Assembly (NCBI GenBank): GCA_965371245.1
Contig: CBDUXT010000008.1
Coordinates: forward strand, 30,420-94,419
Origin: CBDUXT01 sp965371245
Lineage (GTDB): Bacteria > Planctomycetota > Phycisphaerae > UBA1845
Length of the DNA: 64,000 bases
Reading direction: 5' to 3'
How positions within the stretch are numbered: position 1 is the first letter of the stretch; each line of letters begins with the position of its first letter. Positions 8,220 to 17,492 of this stretch are shown piece by piece. The notes below the pieces were generated by a model that searched no databases, was not told where the DNA came from, and saw only the letters and a list, made by a program, of their open reading frames with translations. A program made the translations under genes and the position numbers.

Positions 8220-9674
8220 CTATCCACCCAGAAGCGTCAGCACGTTCTGCGACTGCGCGTTGGCGATCGCCAAGACGCTGGTGCCGGCCTGAACGAGAAT
8301 CTGCGACCGCGTCAGCTCCGAGGTCTCTTCGGCAAAGTCGGTGTCTCGGATGACCGACTCCGCGGAGGTCAGGTTCTCGGTCGTGATCTGCAACTGCCGG
8401 ATATTGGGCTGAAGCGTGTTCCGCTCGAACGCGCCAAGCCGCCCGCGCAAGACGGCCACCTGCGTGATGACTTCCTCCACGATCTTGGACGCCGCCTGGA
8501 AGTTCTTGGTCTTGAGCGAATTGATCTGTCCGGTCTTCAGCTCCGACAGGAACCCGACGATGCTGTTGCCAAGCTTGTTGGCCTGGATGCTCTTGACGCC
8601 GATGTTTTCCTGAAGGTTCGTGTTGACCTGCGGTCCAAGCTGGAACAGGGCACCGCCCTCCGTGATGGCGAAGCTTGTTGACCCCAGGGTCGCTCCCGCC
8701 CCGCTTCCGAAGGTCGTGTCGAGGACGACCTCCAGCTTCAGTAGTGTCGAGCTGAAGTTCAGCTCCAGTCCGTCGGCGGTCGCGGCGATTCCGTTGACGG
8801 TCGCCGCCGCGTCCCGACCGTTCGTCCGGCTGCTGGTCACGCCGGCCCGATCGGTCGTGCTGAACACACCGGTCGTCCCGATCTCGCGAACGCTGACGAA
8901 CGCCTCACTTCCATAGTCCGCGCTTGTGAGCCGCATGCCGTTCACCCCAGCCGCTCCACTCGTAACGGCCGTGATACCCGTCGCGTCTTTCTGCTGGTTG
9001 ATGGCGTTGACCATATCCACGGTCGTGGCACTCGCCGGGAACGTCAGCGTGATAATGCCGTCGTTGCCTCGAATGTCGATGGTTGCCCCGGTGGCACCGA
9101 GACCGGCTCCAGCGAACGCAAGCTGAGCCTGCTGCGCCGATTGCGACACGTTGATGGTCACGCCGACGAAGGCCTGGCTGCCGAAGTTGGCGGCCTGCAC
9201 ACTGACATCCGCCAGTTGCGTCGGAACGACGCCGCTGGTGACGTAGTCGAGCTCTCCATTAAGCAGCTTCCGCCCGGCAAAGGTGGTGGTGTTGGCGATG
9301 CGCGTGATGGAATCGATCGCGTTGTCGATCTGAAGCTGGTTGGCGGCGATCTCGTCGTCGGAGAAGGCGCCGCTGTTGGCCGCCTCGACGGTCAGCGCCT
9401 GAATATCCGTGAGCAGCGCCTGTACCTCGTTGAGCGCCCCCTCGGTGGTGGCGATGACGTTGATCGCGCGCAGCGAATTGTCGATGGCCTGTCCGACGAC
9501 CGAGATTTCGGAGCGCAAGCGCTCGGACACGATCAGCCCGGCCGGGTTGTCGGCACCGCGGTTGATCTTCAGTCCACTGGACAGCCGCTCGAGCGAGAGC
9601 CGAAGTGAGTTCTGCGCGGTTCCCAGATGTCGCTGAGCCACAAGAGACGGGACGTTACTATTGATCCGTGACAT
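8220..9674 (-). CDS. fliC: Flagellin
   Basis: Filament subunit, 484 residues, exported through the flagellar type III apparatus. The ATG at 9674 is chosen because GGGAGG lies 7 bases upstream and MSRINSNV is the usual flagellin start. The D0/D1 N-terminus (LSSGLKINRGADNPAGL) and C-terminus (TRSQILVQAGTSVLAIAN, ending NVLTLLGG) are intact. The central part is larger than in minimal flagellins and includes a hook-IN-like segment (TLTFPASATTVDMVNAIN). The gene is last in the fliW-csrA-fliC series; its leader carries three GGA motifs, so translation is likely controlled by the neighbouring CsrA. Confidence 0.97.
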   Translation of the reverse strand: MSRINSNVPSLVAQRHLGTAQNSLRLSLERLSSGLKINRGADNPAGLIVSERLRSEISVVGQAIDNSLRAINVIATTEGALNEVQALLTDIQALTVEAANSGAFSDDEIAANQLQIDNAIDSITRIANTTTFAGRKLLNGELDYVTSGVVPTQLADVSVQAANFGSQAFVGVTINVSQSAQQAQLAFAGAGLGATGATIDIRGNDGIITLTFPASATTVDMVNAINQQKDATGITAVTSGAAGVNGMRLTSADYGSEAFVSVREIGTTGVFSTTDRAGVTSSRTNGRDAAATVNGIAATADGLELNFSSTLLKLEVVLDTTFGSGAGATLGSTSFAITEGGALFQLGPQVNTNLQENIGVKSIQANKLGNSIVGFLSELKTGQINSLKTKNFQAASKIVEEVITQVAVLRGRLGAFERNTLQPNIRQLQITTENLTSAESVIRDTDFAEETSELTRSQILVQAGTSVLAIANAQSQNVLTLLGG

Positions 9675-9700
9675 GAGCAATCCTCCCTGATTTCCTCGGC
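9675..9700 (-). promoter_or_regulatory. Candidate CsrA-binding leader of fliC
   Basis: On the transcript strand, three GGA triplets occur within 9681-9695 (GAGGAAATCAGGGAGGAT), two of them in the ribosome-binding site of fliC. CsrA binds GGA motifs, and in Bacillus it blocks flagellin mRNA in this way until FliW removes it. Placement beside csrA and fliW supports the same here; binding is inferred. Confidence 0.5.
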
Positions 9701-9744
9701 TGTCTTGGACGAACACCGAGACATGTCTTTGTCATTCAATCCAC

Positions 9745-10125
9745 TTACTGCGGCCGCCCCATCTGATCGGGACGTTTGGGATCCACGAGTTTCTTGGATT
9801 CAGCCGGCAACGCGCCGGGCTTCGCATCTTCCGTGTCGCGTGGTTTCTTTCCCGTCTCTCTTCCCACGCCGTCACGTGTCTGCTTTTCCGGCTTGGTCTT
9901 GCTCGCTTCGCGCAACACGGCATCGGACACGTCTCGCGGGTTGAGTTGGGCAGCCTGTTGATTCTCGCGCTTGATCGCGTCGTAGACTTCCTTGCGATGA
10001 ACCTGAATATGACGCGGCGCGTTGATACCGATGCGCACCTTGTCACCTCGAATGTCGACGATGGTGATCTCCACATCATCACCGATCATGATCGTTTCAT
10101 CCCGTTGTCGGGATAGCACCAACAT
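9745..10125 (-). CDS. csrA: CsrA translational regulator with long C-terminal tail
   Basis: RNA-binding post-transcriptional regulator of flagellin synthesis. The CsrA fold occupies residues 1 to about 60: MLVLSRQRDETIMIG, DKVRIGINAP and VHRKEVYDAI with the RNA-contacting Arg44 are present. The ATG at 10125 is chosen because AAGGAG lies 7 bases upstream. The protein is 126 residues, about twice the usual 60-75: a charged, Lys/Arg/Asp/Pro-rich tail without predicted structure follows residue 61. The gene lies between fliW and fliC, matching the FliW-CsrA-Hag partner switch, in which FliW binds CsrA at a site outside its RNA face. What the tail does is unknown. Confidence 0.93.
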   Translation of the reverse strand: MLVLSRQRDETIMIGDDVEITIVDIRGDKVRIGINAPRHIQVHRKEVYDAIKRENQQAAQLNPRDVSDAVLREASKTKPEKQTRDGVGRETGKKPRDTEDAKPGALPAESKKLVDPKRPDQMGRPQ

Positions 10126-10354
10126 AGTCGGCTCCTTCCTTGTAATGCCGATACGTTGTGATCCGACGCCATGACGGACAGGCGGCACTCGTACCGCACG
10201 GCGGACCCGGGCGTCCAGCGATGTTCGCCCGACCGCAATCGTGCGGGGTGGTCCGACACGGCGTCCCAAACGCGGACATGGCGTACAAGCCGCCATCCGC
10301 GCCTCCACTGATTATAGCCCCCCGCCGGTGCGTGGGACCACCCTCAGTGCCTGG

Positions 10355-10804
10355 CTACGCCGTTTTTCCAAGCGCCGCCGGCTTCGGTGTCCGCATCAAC
10401 GGGTGCCTGGTCGAGTATCGCTTGTCGCTGAGCACCAGTTGTCTTGCCTTACGGGTGTTTACATTCACCACGAGCGGCCCCTGAAAGTTGCCGGTCAGCA
10501 AGTCGCCCACCTTGTTCACGATGGTGAAGACCTGGGCCGTCTTGGCGTCGTCGATCCCGATGCACGCAAGATCCTCAAGCTTCACCGGCACTTCGTAGTC
10601 GGCAACGAACAGCCGTGGATCCGTCACCACGAACGCCAGATCTTCCACCTCGACAGACTGGAGCCAGTAGAAACCGCTGCCCTCGCCTGTCTGAATCAGG
10701 GCAAACTGCTTTTGCTGCGGAAATCCGAGGATACCGTCCTCGAACGTCAGCAGACGATCCGGGTCCACTTCCAGTTGTCCGAAACGCGACGTGCGAATAA
10801 GCAT
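10355..10804 (-). CDS. fliW: FliW flagellar assembly factor, CsrA antagonist
   Basis: 149 residues. The N-terminal signature RFGQLEVDPDRLLTFEDGI..FP and the later PVKLEDLACIGI and NFQGPLVVN match FliW. FliW binds flagellin in the cytoplasm; when flagellin is exported, free FliW sequesters CsrA and lets flagellin mRNA be translated. A GGGAGA 7 bases before the ATG supports the start. A 229-base gap separates it from csrA, in which I see no gene and no clear promoter. Confidence 0.92.
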   Translation of the reverse strand: MLIRTSRFGQLEVDPDRLLTFEDGILGFPQQKQFALIQTGEGSGFYWLQSVEVEDLAFVVTDPRLFVADYEVPVKLEDLACIGIDDAKTAQVFTIVNKVGDLLTGNFQGPLVVNVNTRKARQLVLSDKRYSTRHPLMRTPKPAALGKTA

Positions 10805-11058
10805 CGCAAGTCTCCCTATTCCAATACCACACGGTCGGCCTTATCGAGCGCCGCGATCGACCTTCGATCACCTATCCATGCGCTCTTGCCAGCAGCACCT
10901 CTTGTGCCGCGTCCCGGCAACTCCCGCCCGGGCAACCGTTGGCGGTGCGACTCGCATCCTGCGCGTCGTCGCATCCGCCCCACCGTTGTTTCGATCCTTC
11001 CTCTCCTCGAGGACGTCTGTTCCCGCGAACCAGGCGGCGAACGAATCGCCCGCGGGTC

Positions 11059-12999
11059 CTACCGCAGGAAGTCCATCAGGTTCAGATTCAAGAGCGTCGA
11101 GCTCGTCTGGAAGCTCGCCTGAAGCTGGGTCGTCAGCGCCTGCAGCTCCGTGATCGCGCCGGTAAAATCGAGATCCTGTAGTCCCGAGAGAACCTGCCGC
11201 GTGGTGGTCGCGGCATCCTCCGTCTGCGCCACGTTTCTGCCCACGGACTGCGCGCGCGCCCCGACGATTCCGTGAATCCGCGTGACCTCACCGGTCAGGC
11301 TGTCGATCCGCTCCCCCGCCAGTGAAATCCCGGTCGTGTCGTTCGCCCGAAGGGCGTTCTCCAGATCGATCAGCGCTCCGAGAACGCCTTCGGTCCGGGT
11401 GGGGTTGACATCATCAGCGACGAGTTCGGTGGCGGTGCCCGAGACCGTTTTCACCAGACCCAGATCAAGGGCGGCCTTGGAGAGATTCAGGATGCTCACC
11501 GAGAGGGCACCGGTTCCGCCGGTCGTATCCAGCAGGCGGATGCCGTTCCCGGTCTCCACAAACTCGGCCGCAATCGGCACCGACGCATCGGTCGCGGCCG
11601 CATTAATCAAGTCGATGACATCACCGATCGTCTCCGCCCCGTCGATGTTGACATCGACCGTGGACCCATCCTTGGCCGTGATCCGAAAGTCGTCCTTCCC
11701 CGGTTCGATGGAGACCCCGAGTCCGAAGTTGAGCTTCGACAGCGGCGTGGCCGTATCAAGCGTTCGCAATCCCAGGTCCGTCGCCGTGGTTCCGCCGTTC
11801 TCGCCGACGGTCAGCGACGTCCCGGACACCTGGTTGAAGACGTCAATCCCGGTGCCGGCGTCGTTGATCCTCGCCAACACGAAGACGTCCGCGGCGTTGA
11901 TCGCGTTGATGATATCCTGAACGGCCTGGGCTTCGGAAATATCGATGGTGGCCGCGCGCGTGCCATTGGTGATGATGAACCCGCTATCCAGATCGATCCC
12001 CGCCCCCCCGGCGAGGTCTTCGACCGGCGTCAGCCGCGTGACACGCGCGGTCAAGGTTGATCCCGCGATCACGGTCGATGTGGGCGTCTGCGTGAGAAGG
12101 CCGAGTCCGGCGGCGACCGCCCCGCTCCCCGTGTCGGTGATGGTGACCTCCGAGCCGCTGGGTGTCACGATCAGCCCGTTGTCGTCCGACGAAGCGACGA
12201 GCGACGCGCCGGCGGCGCTGGCCGCGTCGTTGATCAGCGTGACGAGGTCGGCCACCGTATCCGCGGAGGTCAGATCAGCGGAAAAGACACCCGCGCCGCC
12301 AATTTCGTTGAAGACCAGGACACCGGTTTGTACCGGTTGACCGCTCAGCGTCGAGACGGCGTCGAGCCGTGTCTCGGGCGTCAGGATGGGTGTCAGATCC
12401 ACGTCAGTCGAAATCGGATCCGACAATGCGCCGAACAGCATGCTTCCCGGGATGCTGACGGGCGAGATCAAGGTCTCATCGGCCCGCACAAACAGTCCCT
12501 GCAAGTCACCGATGTAGGCGATTCCACCGAGGGCATCGATGAAGGGGCGATCGATCGTGTCTCGCCCGGCGAACAGATGCCGCCCGCTGAAGTCCCGGTT
12601 GGCGACGGCGGTCAGTTGCTGACGGATGCTGCGAACGACCTCGGCCTCGGCGTCGCGCTCCGACGCCGCGGTCAGATTGCTGACCGTTTGGCTGGCAATG
12701 ATGGAGGCCTCGATGAGCAGATCGTTGATCTCGGTGAACGCGCCGTCCGCCGCGGCAAGGAAGTTGCTCCCGTGTTGAAGGTTGGCGACAAACTGATCCT
12801 GACGCTGAAGCGCCTGGATCAGATCGAGTGCGCGAGCGGCCGCGATGGGATTCTCGCTAGGGGTCACGAAGCTGCGCCCGGTGGCAATACGAGCCTGCGT
12901 TAGAAACAGATCGCCCTGCGTCCGCCTGGTCGAGTCCGTCAGGAAGGACGTTCGAAAGGTGTGAGTGATTCTAGATACGTTGATCGGGCTAACGGACAT
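11059..12999 (-). CDS. flgL: Flagellar hook-associated protein 3 (FlgL)
   Basis: Hook-filament junction protein. The N-terminus (RITHTFRTSFLTDSTRR, LFLTQARIATGRSFVTPSENP) and the C-terminal helix (LQDLDFTGAITELQALTTQL) are flagellin-like, as in FlgL. At 646 residues it is about twice the usual 300-400. The extra length is a central region with three hook-IN-like repeats (ADTVADLVTLIN, AQAVQDIINAIN, AETIGDVIDLIN), suggesting a larger surface-exposed domain at the junction. It follows flgK by 44 bases. The 254 bases between it and fliW hold no gene I can support. Confidence 0.9.
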   Translation of the reverse strand: MSVSPINVSRITHTFRTSFLTDSTRRTQGDLFLTQARIATGRSFVTPSENPIAAARALDLIQALQRQDQFVANLQHGSNFLAAADGAFTEINDLLIEASIIASQTVSNLTAASERDAEAEVVRSIRQQLTAVANRDFSGRHLFAGRDTIDRPFIDALGGIAYIGDLQGLFVRADETLISPVSIPGSMLFGALSDPISTDVDLTPILTPETRLDAVSTLSGQPVQTGVLVFNEIGGAGVFSADLTSADTVADLVTLINDAASAAGASLVASSDDNGLIVTPSGSEVTITDTGSGAVAAGLGLLTQTPTSTVIAGSTLTARVTRLTPVEDLAGGAGIDLDSGFIITNGTRAATIDISEAQAVQDIINAINAADVFVLARINDAGTGIDVFNQVSGTSLTVGENGGTTATDLGLRTLDTATPLSKLNFGLGVSIEPGKDDFRITAKDGSTVDVNIDGAETIGDVIDLINAAATDASVPIAAEFVETGNGIRLLDTTGGTGALSVSILNLSKAALDLGLVKTVSGTATELVADDVNPTRTEGVLGALIDLENALRANDTTGISLAGERIDSLTGEVTRIHGIVGARAQSVGRNVAQTEDAATTTRQVLSGLQDLDFTGAITELQALTTQLQASFQTSSTLLNLNLMDFLR

Positions 13000-13043
13000 C
13001 GTTTGTCATCCAAGTGACCGGCGCGCCGGCCATACAAGCTCCC

Positions 13044-14768
13044 TTACCGAACCAGGAGCATCAACTCTCCGAGCAGATCATCCACGACGCTGATGAACCG
13101 GGCGGCTCCTTGAAACGCACGCTCGAACTTCACCAGCGCGATCGCCTCCTCATCGAGGCTCACCCCGCTGATGCTCTGCCGCTGAGCTTCCAGCGACCCG
13201 AGCACCGTCTCGGTCGCGTCGGCGACATCCCGCACGGCCGCACCGCGGACGGCCACGCCGTTGGCGATGGTGCGGTAGAAGCTCAGGAGCGACTCATTTT
13301 CATGCTGCGTACTCACGTCGGTGGCGAGGGCGGCCAGGCGGCGAGCGTTGGCGCCGTCTCCGGGCAACGCGACGGACGCCGCCGCCAGCAGCGAAGACTG
13401 CCCAATCAACTTCTCGTTCACGGCTATGCTCTTGGCGTCGTCGCCGGAGAAGAATGTGTTCAGCCCGAGCGCCGCCAACACGCCCGAGGTATCGGCGCGC
13501 GGGTCTTGGCCGTCGTAGCCGAAGGTGAAGCTGCGACCGGCGTCGGCGTCAAGCTGGATCCGGTTGTCCGCGGTGATCGTCGCCGTGACGCCGGCGACCT
13601 GGCTGTTGATGTCGGTCACCAGCGACTCAAGCGTGGCACCCGCACCGGTGCCGTCCAGGCTCACATCGATCCGGTGGGCGATCGGCGTCCCCGTCGCATC
13701 GTCCGTCACGGTGAGAAAGAAACTCCCGTTTGTCGGTGGGAACGAAAGTCCGGCCTCCGGGCTGTCGAGCGGTACGTCGGTGGCAAGCAGATCGGACGAA
13801 CCGATCAGGGAGACGAACCCCGTTAGGCCCTGGCCGTCGGCGTGGACCCGGTTCACGTCGTGGATGATGGCGGCCGCGAGTTCATCGAGCAGTTGAATCT
13901 GCGAATCCTGGTCACGGCTCAAGATCAGCCCCTCCAGCCGCCCGCCATGCACGCCGATCTGCTGTCTCGTATCGACGAATCGCACGGACGTACGGATCGT
14001 ATCGCCGTTGACCTCGTCAACCGCAATCAGCCCACGTGCGACCGAGCCCTGGACCAGTGCTTCATTGCCGACGTACACGTTCACCGTCCCGTCGGGCTGT
14101 TCGCGAGTCACGACATCAAAGAGCTCACTGAGGCGCCGGAGCACCGCGTCCCGCTGATCGCGCAGCCCGGTGGCCTGTCCGTTCCGCCCGGCCTCGGCTG
14201 TCGTGATCTCCTGGTTGAGTTGGGCAATCTCTCGGGCAAAGCTGTCCGCGCTGCCCACCAAGACGCGAATCTGTTCGTTGATGCTCTCGCTAAGCTGCGT
14301 AAGCTGGCTGCGTAGCCGACGGATCGATTCCGCCACGGACACGCCGCGGCTGACGGCCAGATCACGTATGGCAAGATCCTCCGGTGTGTTCTGGACCTCG
14401 TCGAGCACGTTGAAAAAGTCGGTGAGACGAGAGCCAATGCCCGATCCGCTCAAATCGTCGAACAGCGCTTCCAACTGACCGAGCGTGGCCTCCTGCGTGG
14501 TCGCCGATGTTTGCTCGCCGATGGCCAGGCGAACCCGACCCTCCAGCGCCTCGTCAATGTTGCGCTGAATCGCCGTTAGCGCGACACCCGCGCCCGGCTG
14601 CAAGTCGAGCGTGAGGAAGCCACCCTGAAGCGGATCCAGTTGCGGCGACAGCCGCGTGAAGTCCGGGCTGGCCGCACTGCTGATGTTGCTGCCGACGACC
14701 TGCAGCGCCGCCTCATACCCAAGGATGGCGGACCGGCCAATCTGTAGCGCTGAGTTGAGCAGTCCCAT
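13044..14768 (-). CDS. flgK: Flagellar hook-associated protein 1 (FlgK)
   Basis: First hook-filament junction protein, 574 residues, usual size. The N-terminal rod/hook motif (ALQVVGSNISSAASPDFTRL, a variant of ANNLAN..T.GY) and the C-terminal coil (SLDEEAIALVKFERAFQGAARF) are characteristic. Neighbours are the presumed export chaperone flgN upstream (6-base gap) and flgL downstream, the standard flgN-flgK-flgL order. Confidence 0.95.
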   Translation of the reverse strand: MGLLNSALQIGRSAILGYEAALQVVGSNISSAASPDFTRLSPQLDPLQGGFLTLDLQPGAGVALTAIQRNIDEALEGRVRLAIGEQTSATTQEATLGQLEALFDDLSGSGIGSRLTDFFNVLDEVQNTPEDLAIRDLAVSRGVSVAESIRRLRSQLTQLSESINEQIRVLVGSADSFAREIAQLNQEITTAEAGRNGQATGLRDQRDAVLRRLSELFDVVTREQPDGTVNVYVGNEALVQGSVARGLIAVDEVNGDTIRTSVRFVDTRQQIGVHGGRLEGLILSRDQDSQIQLLDELAAAIIHDVNRVHADGQGLTGFVSLIGSSDLLATDVPLDSPEAGLSFPPTNGSFFLTVTDDATGTPIAHRIDVSLDGTGAGATLESLVTDINSQVAGVTATITADNRIQLDADAGRSFTFGYDGQDPRADTSGVLAALGLNTFFSGDDAKSIAVNEKLIGQSSLLAAASVALPGDGANARRLAALATDVSTQHENESLLSFYRTIANGVAVRGAAVRDVADATETVLGSLEAQRQSISGVSLDEEAIALVKFERAFQGAARFISVVDDLLGELMLLVR

Positions 14769-14774
14769 GACGGT

Positions 14775-15296
14775 CTATCCAACGGCCTCAAAGAGGCGGG
14801 TGGTCGATTCGGGGACGACCGCGCCGTCGCCGGCGTACCCGGCCGATTCGCTTCGCTGCGAGCAAGCGGAGGCGAACACCCAGTGAAGGTGCCCAACCAG
14901 TTTTTCCGCGGCCTGCCCCGCCACCCGATTGACCTTGATCAAACGCGAGGCAACGGCGCGAAGCTCACCTGCGGCCGCAAGCAGCACGCCCCGCTCGGAT
15001 TGCGGAAGGCGTGCGCTGAGCTGAGAGATGGTCATGGCCCGCCCGGATGGCTTGGGCAGCCCCGCGCCTTCGCCCAACCGATCCATCAGTTGCCGGCGCA
15101 AGCCCTCGCGCTCCTCGATCCGCACGATCAGTGCGTGTTCCCGCTCGCCGAGGCGGCGCATGGTCGCAACGTCGGCGCGGCGCATCGCTTTCATCTTGTC
15201 CTGAACCACGCCCGTGAGTTCAGCGTGGAGTTCCTTCTGGATCCCCAACACGCGAACCAGTTCACGAAGTCCGTTCGTGTTCATCGTGGTGGTCAT
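14775..15296 (-). CDS. FlgN-like flagellar export chaperone
   Basis: 173 residues, mostly charged alpha-helix, with the heptad-like stretch LGIQKELHAELTGVVQDKMK and the RLGEREHALIVRIEEREGLR segment typical of FlgN, the cytoplasmic chaperone for FlgK and FlgL. Sequence signature is weak, so the call rests on size, helix pattern and position directly before flgK. Its ATG overlaps the stop of the rod-binding gene upstream as ATGA, indicating coupled translation. Confidence 0.65.
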   Translation of the reverse strand: MTTTMNTNGLRELVRVLGIQKELHAELTGVVQDKMKAMRRADVATMRRLGEREHALIVRIEEREGLRRQLMDRLGEGAGLPKPSGRAMTISQLSARLPQSERGVLLAAAGELRAVASRLIKVNRVAGQAAEKLVGHLHWVFASACSQRSESAGYAGDGAVVPESTTRLFEAVG

Positions 15297-15637
15297 CGCT
15301 TCGTCTCACTGACCGTTTGGCCTGCCGCGGCCTCCCGAGCCCGATCGATCATCTGTTGCTGGCGGTCCAGCCGCTTGAACAACGCATCGCCAACCCCGTG
15401 CCGCATTCTGACTCCGAGTTGCTCGGCCAACACGCCGTGCAACTGGGCGCCGAAGATCTCTTCTCCGCGACCGCCGTGACCGTACTTGGTTTTCAGCGAA
15501 CTCTCGCGCATCGCCTTGAGCATCGTGCCGAAAAACATCGACCCGATCATTCGCCCGGTCGCCTCGCGCAACCGCGCCTGCGCGGAGCGGGGGTTTCCCG
15601 ATGCCGCCGTTGCCGCGCCGATTTCACTAATATTCAT
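15293..15637 (-). CDS. flgJ: FlgJ-type rod-binding protein without muramidase domain
   Basis: 114 residues containing only the rod-binding domain: MIGSMFFGTMLKAMRESS, then GGRGEEIFGAQLHGVLAEQL, which match the N-terminal half of FlgJ. It should help cap or assemble the rod in the periplasm. The peptidoglycan-hydrolase half found in gamma-proteobacterial FlgJ is absent, as in many other phyla. It follows flgI by 3 bases and overlaps the next gene by 4. Confidence 0.85.
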   Translation of the reverse strand: MNISEIGAATAASGNPRSAQARLREATGRMIGSMFFGTMLKAMRESSLKTKYGHGGRGEEIFGAQLHGVLAEQLGVRMRHGVGDALFKRLDRQQQMIDRAREAAAGQTVSETKR

Positions 15638-15640
15638 TTC

Positions 15641-16774
15641 CTATCCCTCGTGAATGAGCCGGGCGTGCAGCTTGCCCACACGATGAATCTCTTCAAGGAT
15701 CGACGCGCGATCCTCAAACGGAACCTTCAATCGGTTCAGTGCCTCCAAGAGGTCACTGACATTGGGAATCCGGTTGGCGGCGACATCCAGCGGCACAAAA
15801 TCCTGCTGCTCGAACGCCGGACGCGGAATCGTGCCGTCGGGACCGGGCGCCGCCACCGTCACGGTCATCCCCTTCTGGGAGATGATGACCGGCGAGATTC
15901 TCGTCTCTCCGGTCAGTACGATGGTGCCCGAGTTACGATTGATGGTGACGCGGGCTTCCCCCGACTCCATCAGCAGCGGCGTCTGCTCGACGTCGCGAAT
16001 CCACGAGGCCGGGTCGGTTCGTTGATGCTCCGGGAGCAGTATCACCACGTTTTTCGCGTCCATCGCCAACGCCACCCGATCGACGTCCGCCGAAATGCTC
16101 AACTCCTTGTCGATCGCCTGGGCCACGGCGGCTGCCATCGACCAGCTCGGATGTTCCAGGACGAGCGTGATGTATGATTGACCCGCCTCGATCCAGAGGT
16201 TGCTGAAACCGGCTGCCCGAAGATCGCTGCCCGAGGAAACGACGTTCATAAGAACGTCGCGCTCCATCCGCGCGCCCTGGTAGATGATCCCGGCGGTCTT
16301 GGTCGGACCGTCCAGCGTGATCCGTCCCTGGGCGAACCCGAACAACCCCTTGACGTTCCGGTCGTGGTAGATCAGCGGCGTCGAGAGGAGCCGTCCGCCC
16401 TCAAGGCTCTTGGCCGCCAGCGACGTCACCGCGACGTCGAGCCGGTCGCCCTCGCGGGCGCCGTGCTCGGGAATCATGACTTCGATCATGACGATCGCCA
16501 CGTTCTTGGCGCCCAGAACGTCGTCGAGCGACGTCACGTTCCCCCCGAACCGTTCCATCATGGTCGCGAGTTGCTTCATGGTGGGCAAGAACTTGGTGCC
16601 ATCGCCGGTACCCATCAGGCCCGTCACCAGCCCCGACCCGACCAGAACGTTGGTGCCCTGGCCCTGAAGGCGCGTCACGTCGCCAACGCGAGCGACCGGA
16701 GCCTGTCCGAAAAGCGGAGCCGCCAGACCGACGATCGTAACAACGCAAGCAGCAATGGTTTGTTTCGTCTTCAT
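15641..16774 (-). CDS. flgI: Flagellar P-ring protein
   Basis: 377 residues with a Sec signal peptide (MKTKQTIAACVVTIVGLAAP, cleavage near FGQA). The FlgI signature GQGTNVLVGSGLVTGLMGTGDGT and MIPEHGAREGDRLDV follow. It forms the periplasmic P ring in the peptidoglycan layer. Presence of P and L ring genes implies a Gram-negative-type envelope with peptidoglycan and outer membrane. Confidence 0.96.
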   Translation of the reverse strand: MKTKQTIAACVVTIVGLAAPLFGQAPVARVGDVTRLQGQGTNVLVGSGLVTGLMGTGDGTKFLPTMKQLATMMERFGGNVTSLDDVLGAKNVAIVMIEVMIPEHGAREGDRLDVAVTSLAAKSLEGGRLLSTPLIYHDRNVKGLFGFAQGRITLDGPTKTAGIIYQGARMERDVLMNVVSSGSDLRAAGFSNLWIEAGQSYITLVLEHPSWSMAAAVAQAIDKELSISADVDRVALAMDAKNVVILLPEHQRTDPASWIRDVEQTPLLMESGEARVTINRNSGTIVLTGETRISPVIISQKGMTVTVAAPGPDGTIPRPAFEQQDFVPLDVAANRIPNVSDLLEALNRLKVPFEDRASILEEIHRVGKLHARLIHEG

Positions 16775-16775
16775 C

Positions 16776-17492
16776 TCAAATGGGCCTCAGCCAATCCAGA
16801 AGCTTGCTGATCCAACCGCGGGTCGTCCCCTGCCGCACCACGCCGCTGTTCTGGATGACGATGTCCTTGTCGGCGAGTTGCGTACTGAGCACGGTGTTGT
16901 CCGCGGTCACGTCCTCCTTGCGACATGTCCCGGTGAGTGTCATCACCGTGGTCTCCTCGTCGAAGGTCACGCCTCCGCGGGCCTCGATCACGAGCAACCC
17001 GTTGGGTTTGATGTCGATCACCTTGCCGGTGAGTCGCAGCGTAAGGTTGTCCCGACGCTTGATCTCTCCGTCGGCCTCGAACGCCGTGTCGAAGGTGAAC
17101 TTCACGGCCGGTTCGCCGCGCTGGAATGTCGCCGCGCCGACGCCGCCCTGCGTCAGCTTCAGGAATGCCTGTAGCTTGGCATCGACATCGACCTTCTTCT
17201 CTGTCTCGACTTCCGCGTCGGCGCGGAAGGTCCGGCGTTCGCTCACGATGATCGTGATCAGATCGCCGACTCCGTAGTTCTTGCGCTTGACCTTGGGAAC
17301 GGATACCCACGAATAGCGGTCGTACGTCTGGTTGCGTGTGATCCGCGGCGTCTCGCGCGACGGTGTCGAGATCACCTTCCCCGCGTCGGCCTGTCGCTTC
17401 CGCGCCCCCAGCGACGACGTCTGGGCCGAGGCGTCGCAACCCACCCAGCAGACCGCGGCAAACAGCAGAGTTCTCAGGCGTCGCGTCGTCAT
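16776..17492 (-). CDS. flgH: Flagellar L-ring protein
   Basis: 238 residues. The FlgH core is present: VGDLITIIVSERRTFRADAE, KVIDIKPNGLLVIEA, and the C-terminal DNTVLSTQLADKDIVIQNSG. It forms the outer-membrane L ring. The N-terminus has a signal peptide ending CWVGC, an atypical lipobox (Trp at -3), so lipidation at Cys19 is likely but not certain. The gene overlaps the flgA stop by ATGA and abuts flgI. Confidence 0.95.
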   Translation of the reverse strand: MTTRRLRTLLFAAVCWVGCDASAQTSSLGARKRQADAGKVISTPSRETPRITRNQTYDRYSWVSVPKVKRKNYGVGDLITIIVSERRTFRADAEVETEKKVDVDAKLQAFLKLTQGGVGAATFQRGEPAVKFTFDTAFEADGEIKRRDNLTLRLTGKVIDIKPNGLLVIEARGGVTFDEETTVMTLTGTCRKEDVTADNTVLSTQLADKDIVIQNSGVVRQGTTRGWISKLLDWLRPI

